From the NCBI GenBank assembly GCA_030430075.1, contig JAUIGN010000001.1, positions 62,001 through 126,000 on the forward strand: a stretch of DNA of 64,000 nucleotides, given 5' to 3'. The translations under genes and the position numbers were made by a program. The number at the start of each line of letters is the position of its first letter. Position 1 is the stretch's first letter. Below the pieces are notes generated by a model. That model did not search any database, was not told the origin of the DNA, and worked only from the letters and a program-made list of their open reading frames with translations. Below are positions 1-8,474 of this stretch, piece by piece. The DNA comes from a bacterium (lineage in GTDB: Bacteria > Planctomycetota > Planctomycetia > Pirellulales > Pirellulaceae).

Positions 1-364
1 CGTCCACGGCAGTAAAAATCCCCACGACGTAGCCCCCGTCAACGACGACGGCACTCCCGACACGTCGCGCCAACATGCTCGCGGCAACCTGGTCGACGGG
101 TGTCACCGGGCTCACCGTCAGCACGTCGGTCGACCCGACCGACTCGGCCGGCAATTCGTCCAGCGCAGCACCGTGCCGGATGCGCGCGGCCAGGATATCT
201 CCTTGTGACACGATGCCCCGCAGCCGCAGGCCAGTCATGATCGGCAGGTGGTGGATCTCATGCGTTTCCATCAATCTCTGCGCTTCGGCCACCGTCTGGC
301 AGCGGTCAATCTCAACGGGCAGGTGCGTCATGTGTTCTCGCACCTGAGGGGCCTTTCGTCGCAT
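1..364 (-). CDS. CBS-domain protein, 3' end beyond window
   Basis: The reading frame begins with ATG at 364-362 and stays open to the first base, so about 121 residues are visible and the C-terminus is missing. The first half contains a CBS-type pattern: HMTHLPVEI, then a VAEAQRLMETHEIHHLPIM strand-helix-strand block, then GIVSQGDILAAR. A second block starts (VLTVSPVTPVDQVAASML, VGSAVVVDGGYVVGIFTAVD), so this is a paired CBS (Bateman) module. Such modules usually bind adenine nucleotides and act as energy or redox sensors. It is divergent from the small cytochrome gene, and resembles the second CBS protein at 53542-53979 in size and architecture. The function is inferred from the fold only. 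Confidence 0.8.
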   Translation of the reverse strand, partial: MRRKAPQVREHMTHLPVEIDRCQTVAEAQRLMETHEIHHLPIMTGLRLRGIVSQGDILAARIRHGAALDELPAESVGSTDVLTVSPVTPVDQVAASMLARRVGSAVVVDGGYVVGIFTAVD

Positions 365-469
365 TGTCTTTGATCCTGGATTTCGGTCGGACTGACAATC
401 CAACCAGGACACCGTCAACCATTGTCGTGGCGGCATGCAGCGAATCTCTGTTGCACGCCGTATCTCTGC

Positions 470-484
470 TGCACGCCTTGTGCC
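470..484 (-). promoter_or_regulatory. Possible sigma-54 promoter or activator site
   Basis: Read on the minus strand this is TGGCAC-N5-GTGC. The GG and GC dinucleotides have sigma-54 spacing, but the -12 box has one mismatch (GTGC for TTGC). It would start transcription about 100 bases before the CBS gene. The same bases form a dyad, GCAC-N5-GTGC, which could instead be an activator binding site. A similar dyad sits at 52885-52897. Confidence 0.3.
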
Positions 485-609
485 ATTCCGCCCGTTGCCC
501 CTCGCACTCGCCGGCCGAACCGCGCGCTGCCCCAGGAGCTAAGACCACGACGGGCACAGGAATCGGCAGTGAAACGACCCTTCGGCGAAATCACAGAATT
601 CTGGCATGG

Positions 610-625
610 TGGCACTTCAATTGCT
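610..625 (+). promoter_or_regulatory. Sigma-54 (-24/-12) promoter
   Basis: TGGCAC at 610-615, five bases, then TTGCT at 621-625: an exact match to the core of the sigma-54 consensus (TGGCAC-N5-TTGCW). Transcription would start near 637, about 90 bases before the ATG of the CVECH cytochrome gene at 728. Confidence 0.6.
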
Positions 626-727
626 ATACAAGACGAATAAGGTCGGCGGCGTCCTCCTTCGTTGTAAAGTACGTTGATGGCGGACACCTGATGTTTGGCA
701 TCCCAGATTATTCGGAGGAATCGAACA

Positions 728-1135
728 ATGAAGAAAATCATTGCAATTCTGTTCGTCGCCGTAGCAACCACCGGCCTGCTTTGGCCCCAAAGTCCTCGAG
801 CAGCCGAAGAGCGGGCCGATGACGTGAGCACCTTCATGCGTGCCAAGCTGGAGCACTCGAAAAATGTCCTCGAAGGCCTGGCCACCGAAGATTTCGACTT
901 GATCGCCAAGGACAGCCAACAATTGACGTTGCTCAGCCTCGATTCGGACTGGCAAGTGCTACAGACCCCCGAGTACGCTCGGCTGAGCCTGGCATTTCGC
1001 AAAACGTCACAAACGTTAACCGACAGCGCGAAGAAAAAGAACCTGGATGGGGCCACGCTGGCCTATGTGCAAATGACGCTGAAGTGCGTCGAGTGCCACA
1101 AGTACGTGCGGTCGGTCGAGATGACTCGACTGTGA
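728..1135 (+). CDS. Small secreted c-type cytochrome (CVECH)
   Basis: A 135-residue protein with an N-terminal signal peptide (MKKIIAILFVAVATTGLLW, then an AxA-like cleavage region near residue 28). One heme-binding CVECH motif lies close to the C-terminus. A C-terminal CxxCH after a helical domain is the arrangement of cytochrome c' and cytochrome b562-like four-helix proteins. The start at 728 is preferred because AGGA lies 8-10 bases upstream and the signal peptide begins there. The gene follows a sigma-54 promoter. A relative with the same layout (CNQCH) is at 40521-41027. The electron partner cannot be told from the sequence. Confidence 0.8.
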   Translation: MKKIIAILFVAVATTGLLWPQSPRAAEERADDVSTFMRAKLEHSKNVLEGLATEDFDLIAKDSQQLTLLSLDSDWQVLQTPEYARLSLAFRKTSQTLTDSAKKKNLDGATLAYVQMTLKCVECHKYVRSVEMTRL

Positions 1136-1169
1136 CAACACCAGGACAACACCTTCGAGTGGTCGTGAT

Positions 1170-1191
1170 CGCCCCAAGGCCGTTCGGGGCG
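1170..1191 (+). terminator. Possible hairpin terminator
   Basis: CGCCCC and GGGGCG form a 6-bp stem with a 10-base loop 35 bases after the cytochrome stop codon. There is no T-run, so termination is only a suggestion. Confidence 0.25.
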
Positions 1192-1418
1192 TTGGGGTAC
1201 GACACGCGCGCATGATCCGGGCGGGTACGCGCGGTCAGCGCCTTTATTGACGGTCAACCCGTGGCAGTATGGCCGGTGCGGGTTAGAACGTGGCAGGCGG
1301 TGGCCTGCAAGTGCGGTGCGAGCCCGAGTGCGCATCGCGCGGTTCTAAAGGCGCGCCACGCGGTTCTGAGTGCTAGTCACGCGTTTCTGTGCGCGAGGCC
1401 CGGATCGCTGGGTGGTCA

Positions 1419-1519
1419 GCGCGGTTGGTGGGTGCTGTGCACCGTTGCTGGGTGCTGTGCGCGGGTTGCTGCATGCTGTGCGCGGTTGCTGGGTGCTGTG
1501 CGCGGTTGCCGGGTGCTGT
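1419..1519. repeat. Five tandem 20-21-bp GC-rich units
   Basis: Five near-identical units of the form GCGCGGTTGCTGGGTGCTGT start at 1419, 1439, 1459 (21 bases), 1480 and 1500. The array runs straight into the inverted repeat at 1524. It lies in a 775-base gap (1136-1910) in which no gene was recognised; open frames across it are a by-product of the GC-rich repeats. Confidence 0.8.
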
Positions 1520-1523
1520 GCGC

Positions 1524-1563
1524 GGGTCTCTGACCCCGCACGGTCGCTGACCGAAGGTCTCCC
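1524..1563 (-). repeat. GGAGACCTTCGGTC repeat head, inverted copy
   Basis: On the minus strand this reads GGGAGACCTTCGGTC, a short variable stretch, GCGGGGTC, then AGAGACCC. It forms an inverted pair with the copy at 1608-1657, separated by 44 bases. The family recurs near 13715, 57943 and 61663. Confidence 0.8.
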
Positions 1564-1607
1564 CCAACTCGATCCGTCAGACATGATGTGTGCTCACAAG
1601 TGCGGGA

Positions 1608-1657
1608 GGGAGACCTTCGGTCGACGGTTTCGGCGGGGTCGGAGACCCGCGCCGAGC
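1608..1657 (+). repeat. GGAGACCTTCGGTC repeat head with degenerate tail
   Basis: The head GGGAGACCTTCGGTC is followed by GTTTCGGCGGGGTC and GGAGACCCGCGCCGAGCA. After it come degenerate tail units to about 1800 (GACCCGCGCCGAGCACCGAG, then GACCCGCGCATAGCAAGGT, and drifting versions). No gene was recognised. Confidence 0.8.
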
Positions 1658-1910
1658 ACCGAGGGACCCGCGCATAGCAAGGTTGACCCGCGCCGAGCAC
1701 CGAGGGACCCGCGCATAGCAAGGTCGATCCGCACACAGCAAAGCCAACCCGCGCACGGCAAAGTTACCCCGCGCACAATAAAGCCACCCCGCGACAAACC
1801 TCAATGACGCGCGCAATGCAGCACTAGCACCTTTGCACAACAGCGCTAACCGGCCCGCCAGCGCTAACCGACCCGCCAGCGCTGACCGACCCGCCTCTTG
1901 CCGGCTCTAG

Positions 1911-2102
1911 CTACTCTTCCTCAAGACCGATCGCGTTCTCGGCGGCCACTTCTTCTTCGCTGAGTTCTTCTTCCGGTTCCTCCGCTCCCGGCGCGTCCGG
2001 AACCACGCCGGTGTTCGAACTGCATCCGGTCAACGACACACCGGCAAGGGCGACCACACTGAGGCTGAGCGCAACGAGCGCGCTTCCAATCGTCTTCTTC
2101 AT
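1911..2102 (-). CDS. Small acidic lipoprotein
   Basis: A 63-residue protein: a lysine-rich start (MKKTIGSALVALSLSVVALA), then a lipobox-like VSLTGCSS whose Cys would be lipidated, then a tail rich in Glu and Pro. GAGGAG lies 8-13 bases before the ATG at 2102, which selects this start over an in-frame one further upstream. Small lipoproteins of this shape often follow DUF1559 genes in planctomycetes. It lies 97 bases downstream of such a gene on the same strand, with a hairpin between them. The function is unknown. Confidence 0.75.
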   Translation of the reverse strand: MKKTIGSALVALSLSVVALAGVSLTGCSSNTGVVPDAPGAEEPEEELSEEEVAAENAIGLEEE

Positions 2103-2118
2103 CGCTTGTCTCCTCGTT

Positions 2119-2162
2119 AAAACAGAATTCGGCCGGTGCGAATCGTCGCGCCGGCCGAATTC
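2119..2162 (-). terminator. Hairpin between DUF1559 gene and lipoprotein
   Basis: A perfect 12-bp inverted repeat (GAATTCGGCCGG / CCGGCCGAATTC, 2125-2136 and 2151-2162) is followed on the minus strand by TGTTTT. It looks like a factor-independent terminator or attenuator after the DUF1559 gene. It would reduce rather than forbid transcription into the lipoprotein gene 17 bases further on. Confidence 0.55.
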
Positions 2163-2198
2163 ATCATGCAAAGAAATGCCAGAGCGGGCGTGCCCTGT

Positions 2199-3239
2199 CT
2201 AGGGAAGGCTGACCGCTTCGCCGTCCGCACGGCCGCCTGTCCATCGCCAGACTCGGAAATCGATCGTGTCGGCGACAAAAGTCACCGATCCGTCGCCCAT
2301 GGTCGCTTGGACCCCACCCGGATGAACACTACGGGCCGTGAACATAGCCCGATCGGTGTTGTTACCACAGTCAGTCCACCTCGAGTTGGGCGTCATCAAC
2401 GTCGAAAAATGATCCGACGACGGATGCTCGCCCCGGAACCACGAGTAACCCCGCTGCCGGCGGCTGTTGGTGGTCGTGCCACCGATGCCGCAACCGTTGG
2501 CATTAATGAAGACGGAATCCGCCGTGTTGTCGATTCCCGTGAAGCTGTTTGTTCCGCTCGCGTTCACCGCTCGGTAAGGGAAGCTGATGATACACTCGGA
2601 AACGACAACCGTGTTTGAGGTGCCGTCGAGCACATCGGCCAATGTCATCGTTTCACCGCGGTCATTGGCGTTACGATAGCGGGCTTCGACAAAGATCCCT
2701 TTGGACTCGCCGGAGCGGGTGCGGAGCAGCTTGTCGGGGCCAATGCATCCAACATAGTTCGTCGGTGCGGAATCGCGGTTCGGCAAGCCGCCGACACGCT
2801 TGTTGCCGTTGGCGTCTTCCCAGGTAAAGCGTCCCTTACCGGGATCGGAGGGGCACAGATACGAGGGAACGACCTTGTTCATGACCTGCGTGTTGACGCC
2901 GGACCAGCCAGGATAGCGGTGGTAGTCAATCTGGTCATGGAGCGGTTGCTGCTCCATAAACGGCAGGATCCGGGCTTCCCAACTGATGTTGGACGTCGTC
3001 CAACAGTTGGTGGTCCTCCCCGGCGCACAACGAACGCGTGCCGGAGGAAAACTCTTGTACGTGTCATGATAGTTGTGCAGTGCCAACCCAATCTGCTTGA
3101 GATTGTTGCCGCACGACATCCGCCTGGCTGCCTCGCGGGCAGCTTGAACTGCTGGCAGCAACAAGGCTACCAGGATGCCGATGATGGCGATCACCACCAG
3201 CAGTTCGACGAGTGTGAATCCTTGACGTCTTGCTTGCAT
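2199..3239 (-). CDS. DUF1559 prepilin-like protein
   Basis: A 346-residue protein with a type IV prepilin N-terminus: MQARRQG, then FTLVELLVVIAIIGILVALL. Cleavage would fall between G7 and F8 and leave a hydrophobic helix. The following QAAREAARRMSCGNNLKQIG and ALHNYHDTYKSFP segments are typical of the planctomycete DUF1559 family. Near the C-terminus HPGGVQATMGDG fits the H-x9-DG signature. These proteins occur in dozens of copies per planctomycete genome and are thought to be pseudopilin-like surface or secretion components; the exact role is unknown. A sigma-70-type promoter lies just upstream. Confidence 0.93.
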   Translation of the reverse strand: MQARRQGFTLVELLVVIAIIGILVALLLPAVQAAREAARRMSCGNNLKQIGLALHNYHDTYKSFPPARVRCAPGRTTNCWTTSNISWEARILPFMEQQPLHDQIDYHRYPGWSGVNTQVMNKVVPSYLCPSDPGKGRFTWEDANGNKRVGGLPNRDSAPTNYVGCIGPDKLLRTRSGESKGIFVEARYRNANDRGETMTLADVLDGTSNTVVVSECIISFPYRAVNASGTNSFTGIDNTADSVFINANGCGIGGTTTNSRRQRGYSWFRGEHPSSDHFSTLMTPNSRWTDCGNNTDRAMFTARSVHPGGVQATMGDGSVTFVADTIDFRVWRWTGGRADGEAVSLP

Positions 3240-3801
3240 TTCGAAATACCTCGATACAAAGAATGATGGAAGAAGTTCCGGGGAAAATCCCGAGAAGTGC
3301 GAGATTTCTGAATATAACGGGAATCGCCCGATGAGGCAAATTCACCGGAGCCCAAAAAAGGCCGTTAACCCCAAATTTCATTGCCGGACGCCGCCCGGCC
3401 GCACCGTATCCGACGGCGTTCCAAGGGGCACGACTGGCCAGACTTGCCAGGGAATCGCGGCAAAACCCACCACCTAGAGGGGCTTTTCGCTTACACGAGC
3501 GCAGCGCAGACGGGCTGCCACCCGAAGTGTCGTGAATGGTTCCTCAGGCCGTCCGGCTCGACCGCTGCTCCAACGTGGCGCACGGATCGCGCTGGCCGTT
3601 GGCCGCCCCGATCAAGACGCTCTGGGCCTTGCTCGTTACCCACCGATTCGTGGTGCCAACGACCGCCGGCAACATTGCCGCACCGATCGGCCTCAAGGTT
3701 GCGGAGGCCCCAACACCATGTCAGAATCGGCGCACACCGGTCGTCTCTCTTCATTTCTCCGGGCCGCGACTCGCCCGACCCTCTCCCGCGAGTGATCACG
3801 T
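3240..3801. other. Intergenic region, no gene recognised
   Basis: A 562-base gap between the divergent DUF1559 and octaheme cytochrome genes. Apart from the minus-strand promoter at 3311-3339 nothing specific was seen. Several overlapping GC-rich frames are open here, but none has a recognisable start signal or protein motif. Confidence 0.5.
3311..3339 (-). promoter_or_regulatory. Sigma-70-type promoter for DUF1559 gene
   Basis: On the minus strand TTGCCT (3339-3334), a 17-base spacer, then TATATT (3316-3311). Transcription would start near 3304, about 65 bases before the ATG at 3239. Confidence 0.5.
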
Positions 3802-5763
3802 ATGCCGTTGTGGATCCCCTTGCTGGCCCTCGCCTGCCTTTCCGCCGCCCTGTTGGCTGTCATTCGAGATCGTGGCATCCGGCGGCTGCTGGCGGCGATC
3901 GGAATCATGCTCGGCCTGGCCACGGTCGCTGCCTGGCTGGTTCAGCCGGACGACGGGCCTGACCCCATGACCGCAACCGACGACCCCAGCGGTTCGGCTG
4001 GCGCACCGCCCGAGCCGACGTTGCCGGTGGCGCTGCCGCCGCAGGTGACGGATGACGAATTCGTCTCATCGCGTGCTTGCCTTGAATGCCATGCCGAACA
4101 GCATGCCAGTTGGCACCAGAGCTACCACCGCCGGATGACCCAGATTGTGACGCCGGAAACAATGGCTGCCCCGTCGGACGAAGTCATTCTGCCAACCGGT
4201 GGACTGCCGTATCGATTCTGGCGCGAGGGCGATGAGTTCTGGGTGGAAATGGTCGATCCACATTGGGAATTCATGATGCAGCAACGGGGTGCCGTGTATG
4301 AGGGGGAGCGAGCCCAGCATATTGTCCGGCGGCGCATTGTCATGTCGACCGGCTCACATCACTACCAGGCGTATTGGGTCAACAACGGGCGAGGCAACGA
4401 ACTCGTTCGGTTTCCCTGGATCTATCACATTGGCGCCGAACGGTGGTTGACCAGCGACGCCGCATTTGTTGCCCCGCCGGACCAACCTTCGCAGTTGGCG
4501 CTCTGGAATGACAACTGTATCCAGTGCCATACCGTCCATGGGCAGCCGGGTCCGGACTATGACCAGAAAGCGTATGTCAGCCAGGTTGCCGAATTGGGGA
4601 TTGCCTGCGAGGCCTGCCATGGACCGGGCCGCGAGCATGTCGCGTTTCAGCGGGACCAGGCGGCCGCGCCGACCGTCGCCCGCAGCGAGCCGGACACGAC
4701 GATCGTCAATCCGGCGCGGCTTTCCCACGAACGGTCTTCCCAGGTTTGCGGACAGTGCCACAGTTTCTTTGCCTTCGAGAGCGAGGAGTTTCTCGAGGAT
4801 GGCTTTACCTACCGAGCGGGTGACGATCTGTTCGCAACGCGAAAGGTCCACGAGTTCTTCGGCGAGTACGTACAGTCGCGCCCGGATCTCCAAGTCGGCC
4901 ACTGGCAGGACGGGACGTCGCGGCTCGGCGGTCGCGAATTCACCGCCATGCGCGACTCGAAATGCTACACGGACGGCCAACTGTCGTGCCTGTCGTGCCA
5001 CTCGCTGCACGATTACCAGCAGACCAACGACCAGTTGGCAGCGCAGATGGACGGCAACGAAGCATGCCTGCAGTGCCACGAGTCATTGCGCGAATCGCTG
5101 GTGGAACACACCCATCATGCGGCCGATTCCGAGGGCTCAAAATGCTACAACTGCCATATGCCGCACACGTCTTTCGCCCTCTTGAAATCGATTCGCAGTC
5201 ACCGTGTCGACAGCCCGTCGGCAACCATGACATCGGAATACGATCGGCCCAACGCCTGCAACCTCTGCCACCTCGACCGCACGCTCGAATGGACGGCGGA
5301 CAAGCTGACGGAGTGGTACGGGCAGCCCCCGTTGCAGGTCGGCCCGGTCGCTAAGGAGACGTCCGCCACGTTGCTCTACGCCATCACGGGAGATGCCGTC
5401 CATCGGGCCATGATGGCCTGGCACATGGGTTGGCAGCCGGCCCAGGAGGCCTCCGGAACGAATTGGCAAGTGCCGTTCCTGGCAATGCTTCTGAAAGATC
5501 CGTACGCCGCCGTCCGTTTCGTAGCCCACCAATCACTCAGGACCTATCCGGGCTTTGAAGACGTTGCCTACGACTGTATCGGCGCCAAGTCCGACCGAGC
5601 GGCAGCCAGCAAACAGGTGCTCGACGCCTGGTATGCGTCCCAGGATCCCGCGGCGACCTGGCCGGCAGAGCTCCTCATTAGCCCGGATGGGAAACTTCGC
5701 CAGCAGCGGATCGAGGAGTTTCTCCGCTATCGGGACAATCGGCCCATCAACCTTCCGGAATAG
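3802..5763 (+). CDS. Membrane-anchored octaheme c-type cytochrome
   Basis: A 653-residue protein. Two hydrophobic segments (about residues 3-20 and 29-46) anchor it in the membrane. Eight CxxCH motifs follow: CLECH (93-97), CIQCH, CEACH, CGQCH, CLSCH, CLQCH, CYNCH and CNLCH. The layout is that of the cytochrome c554 / multiheme family found in planctomycetes, acting in periplasmic electron transfer; no catalytic substrate can be assigned. The last 120 residues, after the final heme motif, look like a HEAT-type helical repeat (AVRFVAHQSLR). Its start at 3802 has only a weak ribosome-binding site. It converges on the CRTAC1 gene, whose operon includes another multiheme cytochrome. Confidence 0.88.
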   Translation: MPLWIPLLALACLSAALLAVIRDRGIRRLLAAIGIMLGLATVAAWLVQPDDGPDPMTATDDPSGSAGAPPEPTLPVALPPQVTDDEFVSSRACLECHAEQHASWHQSYHRRMTQIVTPETMAAPSDEVILPTGGLPYRFWREGDEFWVEMVDPHWEFMMQQRGAVYEGERAQHIVRRRIVMSTGSHHYQAYWVNNGRGNELVRFPWIYHIGAERWLTSDAAFVAPPDQPSQLALWNDNCIQCHTVHGQPGPDYDQKAYVSQVAELGIACEACHGPGREHVAFQRDQAAAPTVARSEPDTTIVNPARLSHERSSQVCGQCHSFFAFESEEFLEDGFTYRAGDDLFATRKVHEFFGEYVQSRPDLQVGHWQDGTSRLGGREFTAMRDSKCYTDGQLSCLSCHSLHDYQQTNDQLAAQMDGNEACLQCHESLRESLVEHTHHAADSEGSKCYNCHMPHTSFALLKSIRSHRVDSPSATMTSEYDRPNACNLCHLDRTLEWTADKLTEWYGQPPLQVGPVAKETSATLLYAITGDAVHRAMMAWHMGWQPAQEASGTNWQVPFLAMLLKDPYAAVRFVAHQSLRTYPGFEDVAYDCIGAKSDRAAASKQVLDAWYASQDPAATWPAELLISPDGKLRQQRIEEFLRYRDNRPINLPE

Positions 5764-5824
5764 CCGCGCCTTGCCGGCATCACGACCGGGACCGTCCGCG
5801 TGAATGCCGCGACCGCCGGAGACC

Positions 5825-5860
5825 GGTCTCTACAGGGGCGCTGGTCTCTACAGGGGCGCT
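5825..5860. repeat. 18-bp tandem duplication across the CRTAC1 stop
   Basis: GGTCTCTACAGGGGCGCT occurs twice in a row (5825-5842, 5843-5860). The TAG stop of the CRTAC1 gene (5850-5848) lies in the second copy, so the duplication repeats the end of the gene. Confidence 0.85.
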
Positions 5861-8334
5861 GGCAGGGACTGCTCCTCTTCGCGAATCTCCAACCTGCCGG
5901 TCGCCGGGACGTCCGTGAGTTCCTGGACGTTGCCGGTGGGCCAGCGAACCTGCAGCCGGTCGATCTTTTCTGCCGAGCCGACGCCCAGGGACAACTGCAC
6001 AGGACCGGCCCCCATGCAACCGTTGGCGGGAAACAGGTCGCGGACGATTTGCCGGCCGTCGACCGTGGCCACCACGCGAGTGCCGATCGCCATCCGGTTG
6101 CTGTCGCTGCCGCGAAGATCAAGCCGTACGCGGTTCCCTTGCGGCATCCGGTTGAGGAACAATCGCAGCGGCCCGCCGCCAACGGACCCCACAAGCAGGT
6201 CCGGTGCCCCATCGGCATTGAAATCACCGGCCACCACCGAACGCGAGTCGGCGTCGATATCTGCGCCCGAAGCGAACGACGCGTCTACGAAATCCGTTCC
6301 GTTGAGATTGAGGTACAACCGATTCCGCTCGTAGGCGCTCAGATTTGCTCCTTCGCGAGGCATCAGGAACGGGTTGCCGATCCAGAATTCACCAGCCTGC
6401 TCGTCAACTTCTCCCAAGACGGGATGCACACAACCGCGATCCAAGGGCTGTGACACGACAGCCCGCCAGAAACACGTTCAGCCATCCGGCTTGTCACGGC
6501 GGAAGCTCATGAATCCCGTGGTGGCATACGTGTCCAACCAGCCATCACCGTCCAGATCGACGATCGCCGGTGCATAGGCCCAGCCCACACCGTTGACCCG
6601 CGACGCCACACTGATGTCCTGAAATCGATTGTCTTCGCCTTTTCGGTACAGGCGGTTCCCAGCGCAACTTCCACGGATCTGATCGTAGATCCCCGCCGGA
6701 TAGTCTTCCTCGCTCAAGTGATCGATGATCCGGCGGCCCATCTTTGAATACATATTGGCGACGTAAAACTCGGCGGAACCGTCGTTGTCGAAGTCGCCCG
6801 AGGCCACGCCCATGCTGGTCGCAAAGTCGGTCATCCCCGTTTCCGCCGAGACATCCTCAAAGGTGCCGTCTCCGCAGTTGCGGAGGTGGACATTGTTGCC
6901 GAAATCGTTGGCGATGTAGAGATCGGGGAAATGGTCCTCGTCATAAAAATGCCACGTCGCCGCGAAGGACTTGCGCCGCCCGCCGCCCGCGCCGCTGGTT
7001 GCGGTCACATTGCGAAAGCGGCCACCGCCGACGTTCTTCCACAACTGGTTCTCCGCGCCGGACATCGTGTCGCCAACCCATGGTTGCGGTTCGTCCTCGG
7101 GCGGAAGCTCAACCGGGTCCTGGTAAAGAACGTAGAGATCCAACAGTCCGTCACAGTCATAATCGACCACCAGACCGCCCATGGGGTTATGCGAGAACGA
7201 CAAGCCGGACTCCGCCGTCACATCCTCAAACCGCTGGCCGTCGACATTGTGGTACAGCCGGTCCCCCATGACGAGGTCCGCGAAACCGTCGTTGTCGAAA
7301 TCAATCCATGTCGCCAGGTCCAGCAAGCGGTTGTTGTCGAGCGGCCAGCCGCGGATTCCCATCTGGGCCGCAACATCTTGAAAACGCTCACCACGATCCG
7401 ACCGCAGTAAAAGGGGGCGCCCCAGATACGTCCCGACCGCAATGTCCAGGTAGCCGTCGCGGTCGAAGTCCTCGACGGCCATCTGTGACCAGTATTGCTG
7501 AACCGTCGTGTGATCGAGTTCCCAGTTGTCCGGCAACGGGAGCCGCGCCAGGCCGGCTTCCGCCGTGACCTCTTCCATCAATGGCTGCTGGCTCCGCCGA
7601 CGGCTATAGCTCAACACCTGCCAGCTCTTCAGAATCGGCTGGCCCTCAATATGATCGTCGTCCTGGATCCGAAAGACGACTTGATGTTCCGAGTCGATCA
7701 TCGTGTGACTCGGCGCATCATTTCCGTACACCGAAATCAACAGATGGGCCTGCCAGAGCTGTGGATCATCCTCCGTGCTCCGCAGCTTCAGAACCCGCAA
7801 TCGGGACCGCTCGATCTGGTCGATCGCCGATGCCTTTTCAATCAACCAGGAAATGAACTCGGTGCGTTCTACTTCCCGTGTCGTGCCGTCGGTGGCCCGC
7901 AACAGAAGTTCGGTCACCGGCCCATGCACGAACAGGTGGGGCTCGGCCGATTCCCGCAGGACGGCTTCAAAATCGTCGGCCAGGTAGGTCTCCAAGTCAT
8001 CCGCATCGGAGGCTTGCAACGCCTTGACGAACGGTTTGCCGAAACGCGTTTCCAACTCGAAGGTCAGATGTTCGACGTCCCAAATGTCCTTTTGCTTTTC
8101 CAGCGGCAACGCGGCGGCGGCAAGCGCGGCGTCCACCGCATCGTCCGCAGCTCCGGTCTCGGCGGTTGAATTCCCGGCCGAACCACCAGTGTCATCCGCC
8201 GCCGGTTTGCAGCCCGGCCCCAGCGCAACCAGCCCCAGCACGACGAACAGCGACATGGAGACCGCCACGGCGCCCCGTGCACCGGGTCCGCATGTCCCAG
8301 CCGCCGGCACCCGATCATCTTGTCGATTCAGCAA
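5848..8334 (-). CDS. CRTAC1-type FG-GAP/ASPIC protein, in-frame UGA (likely Sec)
   Basis: This is a single frame of 828 codons interrupted by one UGA at 6480-6478. The 618 codons before it hold a possible lipoprotein signal (VVLGLVALGPGC, near residue 42) and FG-GAP repeats with DxDxDG calcium loops (DFDRDG, DFDNDG, DYDCDG, DFDNDG, DLDGDG). After the UGA the same frame gives TCFWRAVVSQPL, another FG-GAP unit (DFNADGAPDLLVG) and a complete ASPIC/UnbV domain (GNRVRLDLRG ... VRWPTGNVQEL). The context G-U-T-C-F-W-R, with a UxC pair, and a hairpin just downstream suggest selenocysteine insertion; a nonsense mutation is the alternative. The start shown is TTG; an ATG at 8256 that begins the hydrophobic signal is also possible. 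Family members are secreted, calcium-binding, and poorly understood. The gene follows the heptaheme cytochrome gene on the same strand. Confidence 0.85.
6445..6464 (-). promoter_or_regulatory. Candidate bacterial SECIS hairpin (CRTAC1 gene)
   Basis: Thirteen bases after the UGA a perfect 7-bp stem forms (GGGCTGT / ACAGCCC) with the six-base loop CGTGTC. The loop starts 20 bases after the UGA and its second base is G, as recalled for bacterial SECIS elements read by SelB. The hairpin lies inside coding sequence. Confidence 0.5.
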
Positions 8335-8474
8335 CGAAATGCCTGGCTCCCTTCAAGAATGGAATGACTCGACGACGATGTCGCGGCAACCCCTCCATGA
8401 TAAGGTCCAGGCAACGTTTGTCGACCGGCAATCCTGTTCGAACCCGGCAGCCTGGCTTACCACCCAATCAGCCG

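Larger units (their letters stand above)
365..727. other. Divergent intergenic region with sigma-54 elements
   Basis: This 363-base gap separates the CBS gene (minus) from the small cytochrome gene (plus). It contains a -24/-12 element for the cytochrome at 610-625, a weaker mirrored one at 470-484, and a short direct repeat (two copies of ATCTCTGxTGCACGCC, about 443-478). No gene was recognised in it. Confidence 0.6.

Noticed and set aside
1261..1840. Overlapping open frames on both strands in the repeat-rich gap
   Set aside because: They are Cys-, Arg- and Ala-rich translations of GC-rich tandem repeats with no start signals or family motifs.
3381..3962. Open frames between the DUF1559 and octaheme cytochrome genes
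   Set aside because: Frames overlap on both strands, lack a ribosome-binding site and show no domain; they are expected by chance at this GC content.
6478..6480. UGA in the CRTAC1 gene as the true end of the protein, followed by a separate small gene
   Set aside because: The following frame is the same, has no ribosome-binding site of its own, and encodes the missing ASPIC/UnbV domain. A recent nonsense mutation remains possible, but the hairpin and the second UGA gene favour recoding.
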